Shown here: one piece after another, positions 7,611-16,837 of the stretch | Layout of the letters: the number at the start of each line of letters is the position of its first letter | Position numbering within the stretch: the first letter of the stretch is position 1 | NCBI RefSeq assembly: GCF_025336485.1 | Contig: NZ_JAODAB010000018.1 | Span: 1-64,000 of the forward strand | Length of the DNA stretch: 64,000 nt | Direction: 5' to 3' | Source: Pseudomonas citri | Lineage (GTDB): Bacteria; Pseudomonadota; Gammaproteobacteria; Pseudomonadales; Pseudomonadaceae | Made by a program: the position numbers and the translations under genes | Notes under the pieces: generated by a model | Database searches by the model: none | What the model saw: only the letters and a program-made list of their open reading frames with translations | Told to the model about the DNA's origin: nothing

Positions 7611-8660
7611 ATGCTCGCTCTGCCCCGTCGCTCTTTGCCATTACTCGTCGTGTCCGCGTTGTCTTTATGGCTCGGCGGTTGCAGTGTCAATGGCAGTTAC
7701 CCCGACGCCATCGAACCGGACGCCGCCAAGTTGCGGTTCGTCGCCAATACCAGCAACGCCACGCTGGATTATTTCGATGCCGCCCATTGCGACGGGCAAA
7801 CCACGGGCATTCTTAACAATCTGTTGCTGAGCGATACCGCGCGGCGGGTGGGGATGAGCGTTCCGGCACCCAAGGATGCCAAGGGGTATCTGGAGGTCAA
7901 GCTCAAGCCCGGTGAGCCGATCTACCTGCGCACCAACATGAACAGCGGTTACGCCGTGTGTGGCAAGGGCTTCAACTTTACGCCCGAGGCCAATGCCGAA
8001 TACGAGGTGACGTTCAAGTCCGAAAAGAACTTCTGCCTGACTCAGTTGCAGCGCTTGCAACGGGTCGACGGCAAGGACGTGCGCACCCCGATCCCGATCC
8101 TGAAAAAAGACTTTCCCGCCTGCGCCGGTCGCAATGCGCTGTTTCCCAAGACCTATCCGGACACCCCCCATCGCCTGGAGCTGATGAGCCGGGTCATCGA
8201 TAAAAGCCTGGTCGTCACCGTAAAAACCGATCCGTCCAAGGAAAAAGTCGAGAGTTATTCGCCAGAGAAACTGGACACCTTGATCAGCGAGCGCAAGGCC
8301 AAGCTCGGCTTCGAGCTGCCGGCCGACTACTGGACGCTGTACCGGGAAAACCTGAAGACGTTTGGCGATGACATGGCGCAGAGCAAGGCGCATTCGATGG
8401 AGCGTTTCAAGGACGAATACCAGACACGCCTGCGGCAGGTGAAGGACGAGCAGTTGGAACAGTGGGCATTGCCAAAAAACAGCAATGCCAAGCCAGAGAA
8501 AGCCGAGGTCGATCTGGACGTCGCGATGATGGTGGAATACTTCCGGATCGGAAACGGAGTGACGGTCGAAGCGGTAGGCCATCACCTGGAGCGCATGGCG
8601 CAGATGGATGAGCGTTACGGTGTGTGCGCGCGGTTTGCGGAGTGCTGGAAGCGTAACTAG
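7611..8660 (+). CDS. Putative lipoprotein, unknown function
   Basis: The 349-residue product begins with a basic n-region and hydrophobic stretch ending in the lipobox WLGGC, with Cys24 as the lipidated residue; Ser and Val follow, so outer-membrane sorting is plausible. A domain of about 130 residues holds four further cysteines (HCDGQ, VCGKG, NFCLTQ, PACAGR), compatible with disulfides in the periplasm. The C-terminal half is charged and helical (KVESYSPEKLDTLISERKAK and following) and ends in VCARFAECWKRN. AAGGA precedes the ATG by 6 bases. No family was recognised, and the gene has no clear operon partner. Confidence 0.7.
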   Translation: MLALPRRSLPLLVVSALSLWLGGCSVNGSYPDAIEPDAAKLRFVANTSNATLDYFDAAHCDGQTTGILNNLLLSDTARRVGMSVPAPKDAKGYLEVKLKPGEPIYLRTNMNSGYAVCGKGFNFTPEANAEYEVTFKSEKNFCLTQLQRLQRVDGKDVRTPIPILKKDFPACAGRNALFPKTYPDTPHRLELMSRVIDKSLVVTVKTDPSKEKVESYSPEKLDTLISERKAKLGFELPADYWTLYRENLKTFGDDMAQSKAHSMERFKDEYQTRLRQVKDEQLEQWALPKNSNAKPEKAEVDLDVAMMVEYFRIGNGVTVEAVGHHLERMAQMDERYGVCARFAECWKRN

Positions 8661-8772
8661 TAGGAGCACTTCTCACAGTGGTCCCGGAGCAAGCAGCGAT
8701 TTCTCTCCTAGACTGGAGGTGTTTCACTTTTGACACACCCCCATACCTATAACAACGCAAAGGGAACTCGCA

Positions 8773-9768
8773 ATGCTCAAACCTGTGTGCAGAGTACTCG
8801 CCTGTGTTCTGGCCTTCGGTACGTGGGGGACCGTCATGGCGGCCGACCCCATCGTGATCAAATTCTCCCATGTCGTCGCTGAACAAGCCCCCAAAGGCCA
8901 AGGCGCGTTGATGTTCAAGAAGTTGGTGGACGAACGACTGCCGGGCAAGGTGAAGGTAGAGGTGTACCCTAACTCCACGTTATTTGGCGATGACAAGGAA
9001 ATGGAAGCCTTGCTGCTGGGGGACGTGCAGATCATTGCGCGGTCGCTGGCCAAGTTCGAGCAATACACGCGGACCGTGCAGTTGTTCGACTTGCCGTTCT
9101 TGTTCAACGACATGGCCGCAGTCGACCGTTTCCAGCAAAGCCCCGAGGGTCAGAAGCTGCTCAAATCCATGGAAAGCAAGAACATCACCGGCCTGGCCTA
9201 TTGGCACAACGGCATGAAACAGTTATCGGCCAACAAGCCGCTGCGCAAGCCCGAGGATGCCCGGGGCCTGACGTTCCGGATCCAGGCTTCCGCCGTGCTG
9301 GAAGAGCAATTCAAGGCCATCGGCGCCAAGGCACAGCCGATGATTTTCTCGGTGGCGTACCAGGCCTTGCGCACAGGCGTGGTCAATGGTGCGGAAAACC
9401 CCTATTCGAATTTCTATAGCCAGAAGCTCAATGAGGTGCAGAAGTACATCACCGAAACCGATCACGGCGTACTGGACTACATGTTGATCACCACCACCGA
9501 CTTCTGGAACGGCTTGCCACCGGACATCCGCAGCGAGCTGGACAAGATCGTGGTGGAATCCACCGCCTACGCCAACCAGGCCGCAGAGCGGTTGAACCAG
9601 CAGGACAGGCAGCGCGTCCTGGACGCCAAGACCACCGAGATCATCAGCCTCACGCCACAGGAACGCGAGGTCTGGCGCGACAAGATGAAACCGGTATGGG
9701 CGAAGTTCGAAAAGGAAATCGGGCCGGACCTGATCAAGGCGGCAGAGGCTTCTAACAAGGCACCGTGA
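8773..9768 (+). CDS. TRAP transporter solute-binding protein (DctP family), orphan
   Basis: A 331-residue periplasmic binding protein with a cleavable signal peptide ending VMA before ADPIVIKF. It has the DctP features: KFSHVVAEQAPKGQGALMF at the N-terminus, DDKEMEALLLGDVQ, the ligand-clamping Arg in LTFRIQAS (near residue 170), and the GAENPYSNFYSQ region whose Asn contacts the carboxylate. These proteins bind organic acids such as C4-dicarboxylates for Na+-driven TRAP import. No DctQ or DctM membrane genes are adjacent, so it must work with membrane subunits encoded elsewhere or serve another role. Length is normal for the family. Confidence 0.88.
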   Translation: MLKPVCRVLACVLAFGTWGTVMAADPIVIKFSHVVAEQAPKGQGALMFKKLVDERLPGKVKVEVYPNSTLFGDDKEMEALLLGDVQIIARSLAKFEQYTRTVQLFDLPFLFNDMAAVDRFQQSPEGQKLLKSMESKNITGLAYWHNGMKQLSANKPLRKPEDARGLTFRIQASAVLEEQFKAIGAKAQPMIFSVAYQALRTGVVNGAENPYSNFYSQKLNEVQKYITETDHGVLDYMLITTTDFWNGLPPDIRSELDKIVVESTAYANQAAERLNQQDRQRVLDAKTTEIISLTPQEREVWRDKMKPVWAKFEKEIGPDLIKAAEASNKAP

Positions 9769-9836
9769 CGTAACCCGCCTCGACACTGTTTTTGTGGTGA
9801 AGGAGTGGCCGCCGCGCGATTGCGCAGACCAATGCC

Positions 9837-9865
9837 TGTGGCGAGGGGATTTATTCCTCGCCACA
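9837..9865. repeat. REP-type palindrome
   Basis: A 10-base inverted repeat TGTGGCGAGG / CCTCGCCACA with a 9-base loop sits between the TRAP binding protein and the phosphatase gene. It is the GTGGCGAGG class of pseudomonad REP and may act as a transcript-end hairpin. Confidence 0.8.
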
Positions 9866-9957
9866 AAGGCATCTGCACAGCTGCATCCACAAACCCGGCG
9901 ACAAAGCACTTTGCGCTATGATCTGCGCTCCTCCCTGAGCCAGAGCTTTACCCTCGA

Positions 9958-11865
9958 ATGCCGCTGTCCACCGCCGATGCCACCACAACCCTGCCCCCTG
10001 TCCTGGTCGGTCCGCTCTTGCGGCGACTGGAGCCGACACGGCTGGTGATGTGGCTGGTGGGTACGCGCCCCTTGGCGTTGACCTTGTGGCTGGACGGTGT
10101 TGGCGATCTTGAACTCAATGCGAAGCGCTGCACGGTCGTACCGGTGGGGCAGCAGGCGTTTGTGCACCTGATCGACGTGCACCTCGACAATCCCCTGCCC
10201 CAGGATGTGACGATCGATTACGACCTGCGGGTGGACGGCGCCCCCATCGCCGAGTGGGCGCCGCATCTGTTGTATGGCGAGGCGCCGCGCCCAAACTTCA
10301 TGCTGCATTCGCGCATCGAACAACTGGTCCACGGCTCCTGCCGCAAGCCCCACTACCCGGCCAATGACGGTTTGCTCTGCGTCGACCGGTTGCTGGCCCA
10401 GGCCTCGACGCAACGCCCGGCGTTGCTGATGATGAGCGGTGACCAGGTCTATGCCGACGATGTCGCCGGGCCGATGTTGCGGGCGATCCATGGGCTGATC
10501 GAGCGCTTGGGCTTGTTCGAGGAACGCCTGGAAGGCGCGGTCGTGGAGGACAGCGCCAAGCTCTACCGCCACCCGGCCAGTTATTACCACCGCGCCGATC
10601 TGCTACCGGCACTGGAAAGCAACGAAACCCTGCGCGAGCGATTCTTCGGTGGCGCGCGCAAACCGATTTTCACCAGCAGCAGCGCCGACAATCACCTGGT
10701 GACCTTCGCCGAAGTCATGGCGATGTACCTGTTGGCATGGTCGCCAGTGCCCTGGACCTTGATCGCCCCGCAAGCACCCGCGCTGCCCACCGCGCAACGC
10801 CAGCGCTACGACCTGGAGCAGCAGCGCATCGACGGCTTCAAGGCTGGGCTGGGTGGCGCCGCGCGGGTGTTTGCCCACCTGTCGTGCCTGATGATTTTCG
10901 ACGATCACGACATCACCGACGACTGGAACCTGTCTGCGCAGTGGGAGGAAACGGCCTATGGTCATCCGTTCTCCAAACGAATCATCGGCAACGCGTTGAT
11001 CGCCTACCTGCTCTGCCAGGGCTGGGGCAACAACCCGGATGCTTTTGTCGACGTCATCCGGCAAACCGTGGCGCTGAGCGACACCGCCCACGACCGCTAC
11101 CTCGACAGCGCCCCCCAGGATCGCCTGATCGACACGCTCCTGGGCTTCCAGCAGTGGCATTACGTGTTGCCGAGCACCCCGGCCCTGGTGGTGCTCGACA
11201 CCCGCACCCGTCGCTGGCGTAGCGAGAACAACCTCAAGCAGCCTTCCGGCCTGCTGGATTGGGAAGCCTTGAGCGAGCTGCAACAGGAACTGTTGGATCA
11301 CCCTTCGGCGATCATCGTCTCTCCGGCGCCGATCTTTGGGGTGAAACTGATCGAGACCGTGCAGCGGGTGTTCAGTTGGTGCGGCTATCCGCTGCTGGTG
11401 GACGCGGAAAACTGGATGGCCCATCGCGGCGCGGCCCAGGTGATCCTGAATATTTTCCGACACTCGCGAACGCCCGGTAACTACGTGGTGCTGTCAGGCG
11501 ATGTGCATTATTCCTTCGTCTACGAGGTGCTGATCCCACACCGCAAGGGCGGTCCGCGCATCTGGCAGATCACCAGCAGCGGCATCAAGAATGAATTCCC
11601 ACCCGCGCTGCTGGAATGGTTCGACCGCCTGAACCGCTGGCTCTACGCCCCGCGCTCGCCCCTGAACTGGTTCACCAAGCGCCGACGCATGCGCATCATC
11701 CCCCACACCCCGGAGCACGCCGAAGCGGGCGAACGATTGTGGAACAGCGCGGGGATCGGGCAGGTGTTCTTCAATGAGCAAGGGCAGCCGGCGCGGATCT
11801 ATCAACACAACGCCGACGGCCAGCCCGCCACGCGCATGCTCCCCCCAAAATCCCCACAACCCTGA
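9958..11865 (+). CDS. PhoD-like metallophosphatase family protein
   Basis: A 635-residue protein with the metallophosphoesterase motifs of the PhoD family: MSGDQVYADD at about residues 158-167, FDDHDITDDWN at about 314-324, and LSGDVHYSF at about 512-520. These supply the Asp, Asn and His ligands of a two-metal centre. PhoD enzymes hydrolyse phosphodiesters or phosphomonoesters. Classical PhoD is Tat-exported, but no Tat or Sec signal is visible here (MPLSTADATTTLPP), so this belongs to the longer cytosolic-type subgroup and its substrate is unknown. The N-terminal 115 residues form a separate beta-rich region. It converges on ogt with a 12-base gap. Confidence 0.85.
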   Translation: MPLSTADATTTLPPVLVGPLLRRLEPTRLVMWLVGTRPLALTLWLDGVGDLELNAKRCTVVPVGQQAFVHLIDVHLDNPLPQDVTIDYDLRVDGAPIAEWAPHLLYGEAPRPNFMLHSRIEQLVHGSCRKPHYPANDGLLCVDRLLAQASTQRPALLMMSGDQVYADDVAGPMLRAIHGLIERLGLFEERLEGAVVEDSAKLYRHPASYYHRADLLPALESNETLRERFFGGARKPIFTSSSADNHLVTFAEVMAMYLLAWSPVPWTLIAPQAPALPTAQRQRYDLEQQRIDGFKAGLGGAARVFAHLSCLMIFDDHDITDDWNLSAQWEETAYGHPFSKRIIGNALIAYLLCQGWGNNPDAFVDVIRQTVALSDTAHDRYLDSAPQDRLIDTLLGFQQWHYVLPSTPALVVLDTRTRRWRSENNLKQPSGLLDWEALSELQQELLDHPSAIIVSPAPIFGVKLIETVQRVFSWCGYPLLVDAENWMAHRGAAQVILNIFRHSRTPGNYVVLSGDVHYSFVYEVLIPHRKGGPRIWQITSSGIKNEFPPALLEWFDRLNRWLYAPRSPLNWFTKRRRMRIIPHTPEHAEAGERLWNSAGIGQVFFNEQGQPARIYQHNADGQPATRMLPPKSPQP

Positions 11866-11877
11866 AGAAACCGGGGG

Positions 11878-12378
11878 TCAGAACGCCAGTGACAGGCTCT
11901 GTTGGCCTTCGAGGCTGAGCAGGAACTGCTTGGCCTCCAGGCCGCCGGCGAAACCGGTGAGGCTGCCAGAGGTGCCGATGACACGGTGGCAAGGGGCGAT
12001 GATCGAGATGGGGTTGCGGCCATTGGCGGCGCCCACCGCCCGCGTTGCGGTCGGTTGGCCGATCTGGACGGCAATGTCGCGGTAGCTGCGGGTTTGACCA
12101 AAGGGGATGGTCAGCAGTGCCTGCCAGACCCGGACCTGGAAATCGGTGCCGACAAAGTCCAGTTCCAGCTCGAAACGGCGGCGTTGACCGGCAAAGTACT
12201 CACCGAGCTGGCGTTCGGTTTCCCTGAGGGTCGGATGCTCACGATCCTCCTCCAAAGGCCCCAGGCGCACCCGGTTGAGCCGTTCGTTTTCCCACAGGAT
12301 GGCCGCCAGCTTGGGGCCACGGGCAACGAGGATCAGTTGGCCCACCGGGGATTGGATGGTTTTGTAGAGGGGTAACAT
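11878..12378 (-). CDS. ogt: Methylated-DNA--protein-cysteine S-methyltransferase
   Basis: The 166-residue protein repairs O6-alkylguanine by transferring the alkyl group to its own cysteine. The active-site motif IIAPCHRVIG is intact. The helix-turn-helix DNA-binding part is seen in FQVRVWQALLTIPFGQTRSYRDIA, and the N-terminal ribonuclease-like domain precedes it. Length fits Ogt (constitutive) and not the two-domain Ada. It lies 19 bases from the end of the MalT-type regulator gene on the same strand, so the two may be co-transcribed. Confidence 0.93.
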   Translation of the reverse strand: MLPLYKTIQSPVGQLILVARGPKLAAILWENERLNRVRLGPLEEDREHPTLRETERQLGEYFAGQRRRFELELDFVGTDFQVRVWQALLTIPFGQTRSYRDIAVQIGQPTATRAVGAANGRNPISIIAPCHRVIGTSGSLTGFAGGLEAKQFLLSLEGQQSLSLAF

Positions 12379-12397
12379 CGAACACTCCTTATTTTGC

Positions 12398-15133
12398 TCA
12401 CCCCAACAACCCCAGCACCTTCGCCCGCGCCACGGCCTGGGTGCGGCGCTCCACGCCGAGTTTACTGTTGATGTGGCTGGCGTGGGTCTTGACGGTGTGC
12501 AGCGAGATGAACAATTGCTCGCTGATTTCCTGGTTCGAACACCCTTGGGCGATCAATTGCAGCACCGCCCGCTCGCGGCTGCTGAGGGTTTCGACCGGTG
12601 CCGCGGAGTCGGCAGTCGGGGCTACGGTCGAGGGTACGCGTTCCAGCAGATGCTCACGAAAGGGGCCGGGTGGGGCTTGCAGCAGTTGTTCACGCAGCCA
12701 TTCACGGTGCTCGCCAAGTAACATTTCGAAAGGTTGCAGCACGCCACCGGCAGCGGCCTCGAATGCCTGGGCCAGGGTGCTGCGAGCTTCGGGCTCACGG
12801 CCGAGGCTCAACAGCAGGGCCACTTTCTGGTTGAGTGCCATCACGCTGAGCATCTGCCGACCGGTTTGCTGGCCGTGTTCGAGCAAGGCATTGAGCCGCC
12901 CTTCGGCCTGCATCGGTTGCCCCCGGAAGGCCTCCAGCACCGCTTGTTGCAGCTCGACATGCAACGGCAATTGCGGATGGAACTCCGGCGGCGCGGCAGC
13001 CCGTTCGCCGGTGTAGGTCTGCCCCAGGCGCGCCAACCAGGCCTCCGCCAGCTCGATGCGGCCCTGGGCCAGCCAGAGTTCGCATTTGACCAGGGTGATC
13101 ATCGCCAGATAATAGATCGGCGGTACATCCCAGATGTGCATCAAGCGCTCGGCTTCTGCCAGTTCGGCAAAGGCCCGGGCGAATTCGCCATTACAACCTT
13201 CTATCCGCGCGATCACACAATGGCCGATCAACACACTGATATCGCGGCAGGCTCGCGCCTCGGTGAGCCCTGCCTGCAACCGTATCAATCCAACCTCAGG
13301 CTGCATGCGCAAGGTCAGCAGGAATCCCTCGTAGAGAATCAACCGCGCCCGCACCGCATACAGCCGCTGGGGCGACAGCGAATGCAAGCGTTGCAAGCCC
13401 TGGTGCACTTCGTCCAGGGCCCGCAGGATTTCCCCACGGGCCTGCAACACCCGGGCGCGATCGTAGTGGGCCAGGGCCTCGAACAATGGATTACCCACCC
13501 GCTGCGCCAGCTCCAGGGAATCGCGGTTCAAACGCCTGGCCTGCCATAGGTCACCGTCGGCAATTGCCAGGTTCGACAGCGTGGACAGGCACACCAACCG
13601 CTGGCCGTAGCGCTTTGCCGGCAAGCTTTCCAGGGCTTCGCCACAATAGCGTAGTGTGGCCGCGCGATCCCCACGGCCACGGGCGATGATCCCGCTCAGG
13701 GCCAGCCACTGGGCCAGCATGGACCTCTGCGCGGTGGCCGACGGTGCCGGCAGGAAACGACTCAAGTGCGCGGCCAGTTCCTCGGCGGCGTCCAGTTGGC
13801 AGGCCAGTCCCAGCGCCCAGCTATAGAGCACGATCAGCCGAGGCGTGCTGATGAGCAGGCTGTCGGGCAGGTCCATCTTCCAGCGCAGCAACATGCCGAC
13901 GTTCTGCTCGGCCAGCAGTTGTTCTTCCGAAAGGTTCTGCACCAGGTTCGCCGCGACGTCCAAGTGCCCGGCCCGCAACGCCTGCTCCACCGCTTCGTCG
14001 ATCAGACCCTGGGCGTTGAACCAGCGGCAGGCCCGCAAGTGCAGGGTCGCGGCCGGCACCGTCGCCGGTACCGTGGGACGACTGCGCAGCAAATCGGAAA
14101 ACAGATGGTGGTAGCGATACCAATGGCCGTGTTCGTCCAACGGCACCAGGAACACTTGATGGGCCGCCAGATACCGCAGGATTTCGGCACTGTCGTGGGC
14201 TTCGCGCACCGCATCGCACAGTTCGCTGCAAAAACGCTCCTGGGGAGCGGTTTCGTAGAGAAATGCCTGCACCTCCGCAGGCAGACAATCGATGACTTCC
14301 TCAAGCAGATAATCGCGAATCAAGCCTTCCCCGCCATGCAGCGCCTGGGGCCGCAAGCCGTCGGTGCCGGCCTCGGACGCCGCCAGCAACCAGAAACGCA
14401 ACCCGGCCACCCAGCCTTCACTGCGCAGAAGGAGGCTCTCCAACGCTTCTCCGCGCAACGAACTGCTGTGATGCCGAAGCAGGGTCACGGCTTCGTCATG
14501 GGTCAGGCGCAGGTCCTGTTCGTTCAGTTCGAGCAATTGCCGCGACAGGCGCAGGCGCGCCAGGTGCCAGTCCGGGCGCTGCCGGCTGGTGACCAGCAAC
14601 AATAACCCTTCGGGGAGGTGATTGAGGAAAAACTGCAGGCAACGATCCAGCACCGGGCTCTGGGCCAGATGGTAATCGTCGAGCACCAGCAACAATGGCG
14701 CACGGGACGACAGGTGCGTGGACAACTCATCCAACAGCCCATCGAGCCATTCTTCGAAAGCGAAGGGCTGATGGCGCTGGCGCATCTTCAACAGCCCCAG
14801 CGCCCGCCGTCCCAACTGGGGAAAGAATGCCTGGAGCCCTTCGAGCAGGCGCTCCAGGAAGCGCCCCGGGTCGTTGTCCCGGGCACTGAGCCCCAGCCAC
14901 AGGCTCTGCCATTGGGCCGGCAACCCCTGGCAGAACTCCACCGCGAGCGAGCTTTTGCCGAACCCCGCCGGAGCGCTGATCAACAGCAGGCGACCACCGA
15001 GCCCCGCCCCCAGGCGCTCGCACAAGCGCGGCCGCAAGACATAGCCGTCGGGCAAGGGCGGGCGATAGAAGCGCCCGTCCTGTACCGCGATGGCTGCGCG
15101 GGCAGAATCCGGAAGTGAGGACAAATCAGTCAT
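12398..15133 (-). CDS. LuxR-family, MalT-like ATP-dependent transcriptional activator
   Basis: A 911-residue STAND-type regulator. The Walker A motif APAGFGKSS is at residues 54-62 and a Walker B-like LLLVLDDYHLA follows near 150. A long TPR-like helical array fills the centre, and the last 65 residues are a LuxR helix-turn-helix (LSSRERAVLQLIAQGCSNQEI, LHTVKTHASHI). MalT-type proteins are activated by a small ligand plus ATP. The gene lies next to DUF1329, DUF1302 and an acyl-CoA ligase on the same strand; from memory, P. putida has the same set at PP_0763-PP_0767. It probably activates those genes in response to an acid or ester, which is inference from position. Confidence 0.88.
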   Translation of the reverse strand: MTDLSSLPDSARAAIAVQDGRFYRPPLPDGYVLRPRLCERLGAGLGGRLLLISAPAGFGKSSLAVEFCQGLPAQWQSLWLGLSARDNDPGRFLERLLEGLQAFFPQLGRRALGLLKMRQRHQPFAFEEWLDGLLDELSTHLSSRAPLLLVLDDYHLAQSPVLDRCLQFFLNHLPEGLLLLVTSRQRPDWHLARLRLSRQLLELNEQDLRLTHDEAVTLLRHHSSSLRGEALESLLLRSEGWVAGLRFWLLAASEAGTDGLRPQALHGGEGLIRDYLLEEVIDCLPAEVQAFLYETAPQERFCSELCDAVREAHDSAEILRYLAAHQVFLVPLDEHGHWYRYHHLFSDLLRSRPTVPATVPAATLHLRACRWFNAQGLIDEAVEQALRAGHLDVAANLVQNLSEEQLLAEQNVGMLLRWKMDLPDSLLISTPRLIVLYSWALGLACQLDAAEELAAHLSRFLPAPSATAQRSMLAQWLALSGIIARGRGDRAATLRYCGEALESLPAKRYGQRLVCLSTLSNLAIADGDLWQARRLNRDSLELAQRVGNPLFEALAHYDRARVLQARGEILRALDEVHQGLQRLHSLSPQRLYAVRARLILYEGFLLTLRMQPEVGLIRLQAGLTEARACRDISVLIGHCVIARIEGCNGEFARAFAELAEAERLMHIWDVPPIYYLAMITLVKCELWLAQGRIELAEAWLARLGQTYTGERAAAPPEFHPQLPLHVELQQAVLEAFRGQPMQAEGRLNALLEHGQQTGRQMLSVMALNQKVALLLSLGREPEARSTLAQAFEAAAGGVLQPFEMLLGEHREWLREQLLQAPPGPFREHLLERVPSTVAPTADSAAPVETLSSRERAVLQLIAQGCSNQEISEQLFISLHTVKTHASHINSKLGVERRTQAVARAKVLGLLG

Positions 15134-15267
15134 GGCCGGCTCTTGTGAACATACGAGGTGACGGCATAGCAGTTGTCCGCAGACTAGCGGTAAACGAGGA
15201 GGTATTGAAGGGAGTGCTACAAATGGCTACAAAAAGACTACAGACCGACTGACACAACACACCGTTT

Positions 15268-15354
15268 TGTGGGAGCAAGGCTTGCCCGCGATACAGGCAA
15301 CTCGATCTTTCCAACATCGAGGCGCCTGCATCGCTAGCAAGCTTTGCTCCCACA
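15268..15354. repeat. REPIN between regulator and DUF1329 genes
   Basis: Two REP halves, GTGGGAGCAAGGCTTGCCCGCGAT and the complement of TGTGGGAGCAAAGCTTGCTAGCGAT in short form, face each other around about 40 bases. They fill the 315-base gap 15134-15448 together with the terminator at 15391-15419. No other feature was seen in that gap apart from the regulator's promoter side (15134-15260). Confidence 0.85.
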
Positions 15355-15390
15355 GAGCCCTCATTCAGGTCATGTGATGTTGGCCGAAAA

Positions 15391-15419
15391 GAAACGCCCC
15401 GAACCAGTCGGGGCGTTTC
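15391..15419 (-). terminator. Rho-independent terminator after the DUF1329 gene
   Basis: A 12-bp perfect stem, GAAACGCCCCGA paired with TCGGGGCGTTTC, has a 5-base loop. On the minus strand it is followed by TTTTC. It lies 30 bases past the DUF1329 stop and probably ends the DUF1302-DUF1329 transcript, separating it from the regulator gene. Confidence 0.85.
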
Positions 15420-15448
15420 TTCGAGGATGCGGCCTCGGGTAAAGCGTT

Positions 15449-16813
15449 CTAGCGAATGCCGTCCTGGCGCAATGCGTTGGGGGTGAATTCGGCGGTGGAG
15501 GCGGTAAAGCCGAAGTCGTAGGCCGATTTTTCTTCGTTCTTCATGCCCAGCGCCAGGTAGCGACCGGATTGCAGGTCGTAGAGGGTTTCCAGGGCGTACC
15601 ACGGCACTTGCTTGTCGTAGTAGTTCTCGGCATGGGCCTCGGCGACGCGCCACAGTTGGCCACGGCCATCGTAATGGTCGATCACCGCAGCCTGCCAGGT
15701 GTCTTCGTCGATGTAGAAGTCACGCTTGGCGTAGATGTGGCGCTGGCCTTCCTTCAGGGTCGCGGTCACGTGCCAGACGCGACGCAGCTCGTAGCGCGTC
15801 AGGTCCTGGTTGATGTGGCCGGCCTTGAGAATGTCGGCGTACTTGAGTTGTGGTGAGTCGATCTTGTGGCTGTTAGCGGCGATATACAGCTCTTTCTTGC
15901 CTTCCAGCTTCCAGTCGTAGCGATCCGGCGCACCGTTGTACATGTCCAGGTTGTCGGAGGTACGCAGGCCATCGGCGGCAGTACCCGGGCCATCATAAGA
16001 GACCTGGGGCGCACGACGCACGCGACGCTGGCCGGCATTGTAGACCCAGGCCGAACGCGGTTCCTTCACCTGGTCGAGGGTCTCGTGCACCAGCAACACG
16101 CCACCGGCCAGGCGCGCCGGCGCGGTCACTTGCTGCTTGAAGTAGAACAGAATGTTGCCGGGGTTGGCCTGATCGAAATCCTTCATCTTGTCGCGGAACA
16201 CGAACTGGTCGCGGAAGTACACCAGGTTGTACGAGCCGTTGGGTTGCGGCGTGGCCTGGGTCACCAGGCGGGTCACGCTGCCCCCCCGATAGCGGGTGAT
16301 GTGGTTCCAGATCACTTCCACACCGTTCTGGGGAATCGGGAACGGGATGGCCGTCTCGAAGTTTTCCAGACCGTTGCCGCCGGACACCAGCTTGGTGTTG
16401 ACCGCATTCTTCTTGATGGAGGCGAACACCTCGTCCGGCACGGTGGCGCCACGGTGGGTCGGGTAGACCGGCATCTTGAAGGTTTCCGGGTAGCGCTTGA
16501 ACATCGCGTACTGGCCCGGTGCGAGCTTGTCCTTGTATTGGTCGACGTTCTGAGCGGTGATGGTGAACAGCGGTTTTTCACTGGCGTACGGGTCGGCAAG
16601 GAAGCCCTTGCTATCCACGGCGCCGGCGTTCTTGGCCATGGGCTTCCAGGCCGAGATCGAACCATCGGCATTGCCGGCCATCTCGGCGCCCATCGGCGTC
16701 AGGCTCTTGCCCAGCTTGTCGGCCTCGGCGGCCGGCACAGCCGCCATGACGCTGGCGGCCAGCAGGGAAAGCCCCAGCGCACCGACCTGCAACAGATTCT
16801 TGGTTATGTTCAT
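15449..16813 (-). CDS. DUF1329 domain-containing outer-membrane-associated protein
   Basis: A 454-residue exported protein. I use the ATG at 16813 (MNITKNLLQVG) because AGGA precedes it at normal distance; an ATG 9 bases upstream overlaps that site. The signal peptide ends VMA before AVPAAEADKLG. The body has the DUF1329 marks LGKSLTPMGAEMAGNADGSI and, further on, GQRRVRRAPQVSYDGP and ERRVWHV-like LRRVWHVTATLKEGQRH. DUF1329 resembles LolA/LolB-like lipid-carrying folds and is regularly paired with DUF1302. It lies 24 bases downstream of DUF1302 in one operon. A role in moving a hydrophobic substrate through the envelope is inferred from that pairing. Confidence 0.88.
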   Translation of the reverse strand: MNITKNLLQVGALGLSLLAASVMAAVPAAEADKLGKSLTPMGAEMAGNADGSISAWKPMAKNAGAVDSKGFLADPYASEKPLFTITAQNVDQYKDKLAPGQYAMFKRYPETFKMPVYPTHRGATVPDEVFASIKKNAVNTKLVSGGNGLENFETAIPFPIPQNGVEVIWNHITRYRGGSVTRLVTQATPQPNGSYNLVYFRDQFVFRDKMKDFDQANPGNILFYFKQQVTAPARLAGGVLLVHETLDQVKEPRSAWVYNAGQRRVRRAPQVSYDGPGTAADGLRTSDNLDMYNGAPDRYDWKLEGKKELYIAANSHKIDSPQLKYADILKAGHINQDLTRYELRRVWHVTATLKEGQRHIYAKRDFYIDEDTWQAAVIDHYDGRGQLWRVAEAHAENYYDKQVPWYALETLYDLQSGRYLALGMKNEEKSAYDFGFTASTAEFTPNALRQDGIR

Positions 16814-16837
16814 TGTGCTCATCCTGAAATACGGTGC

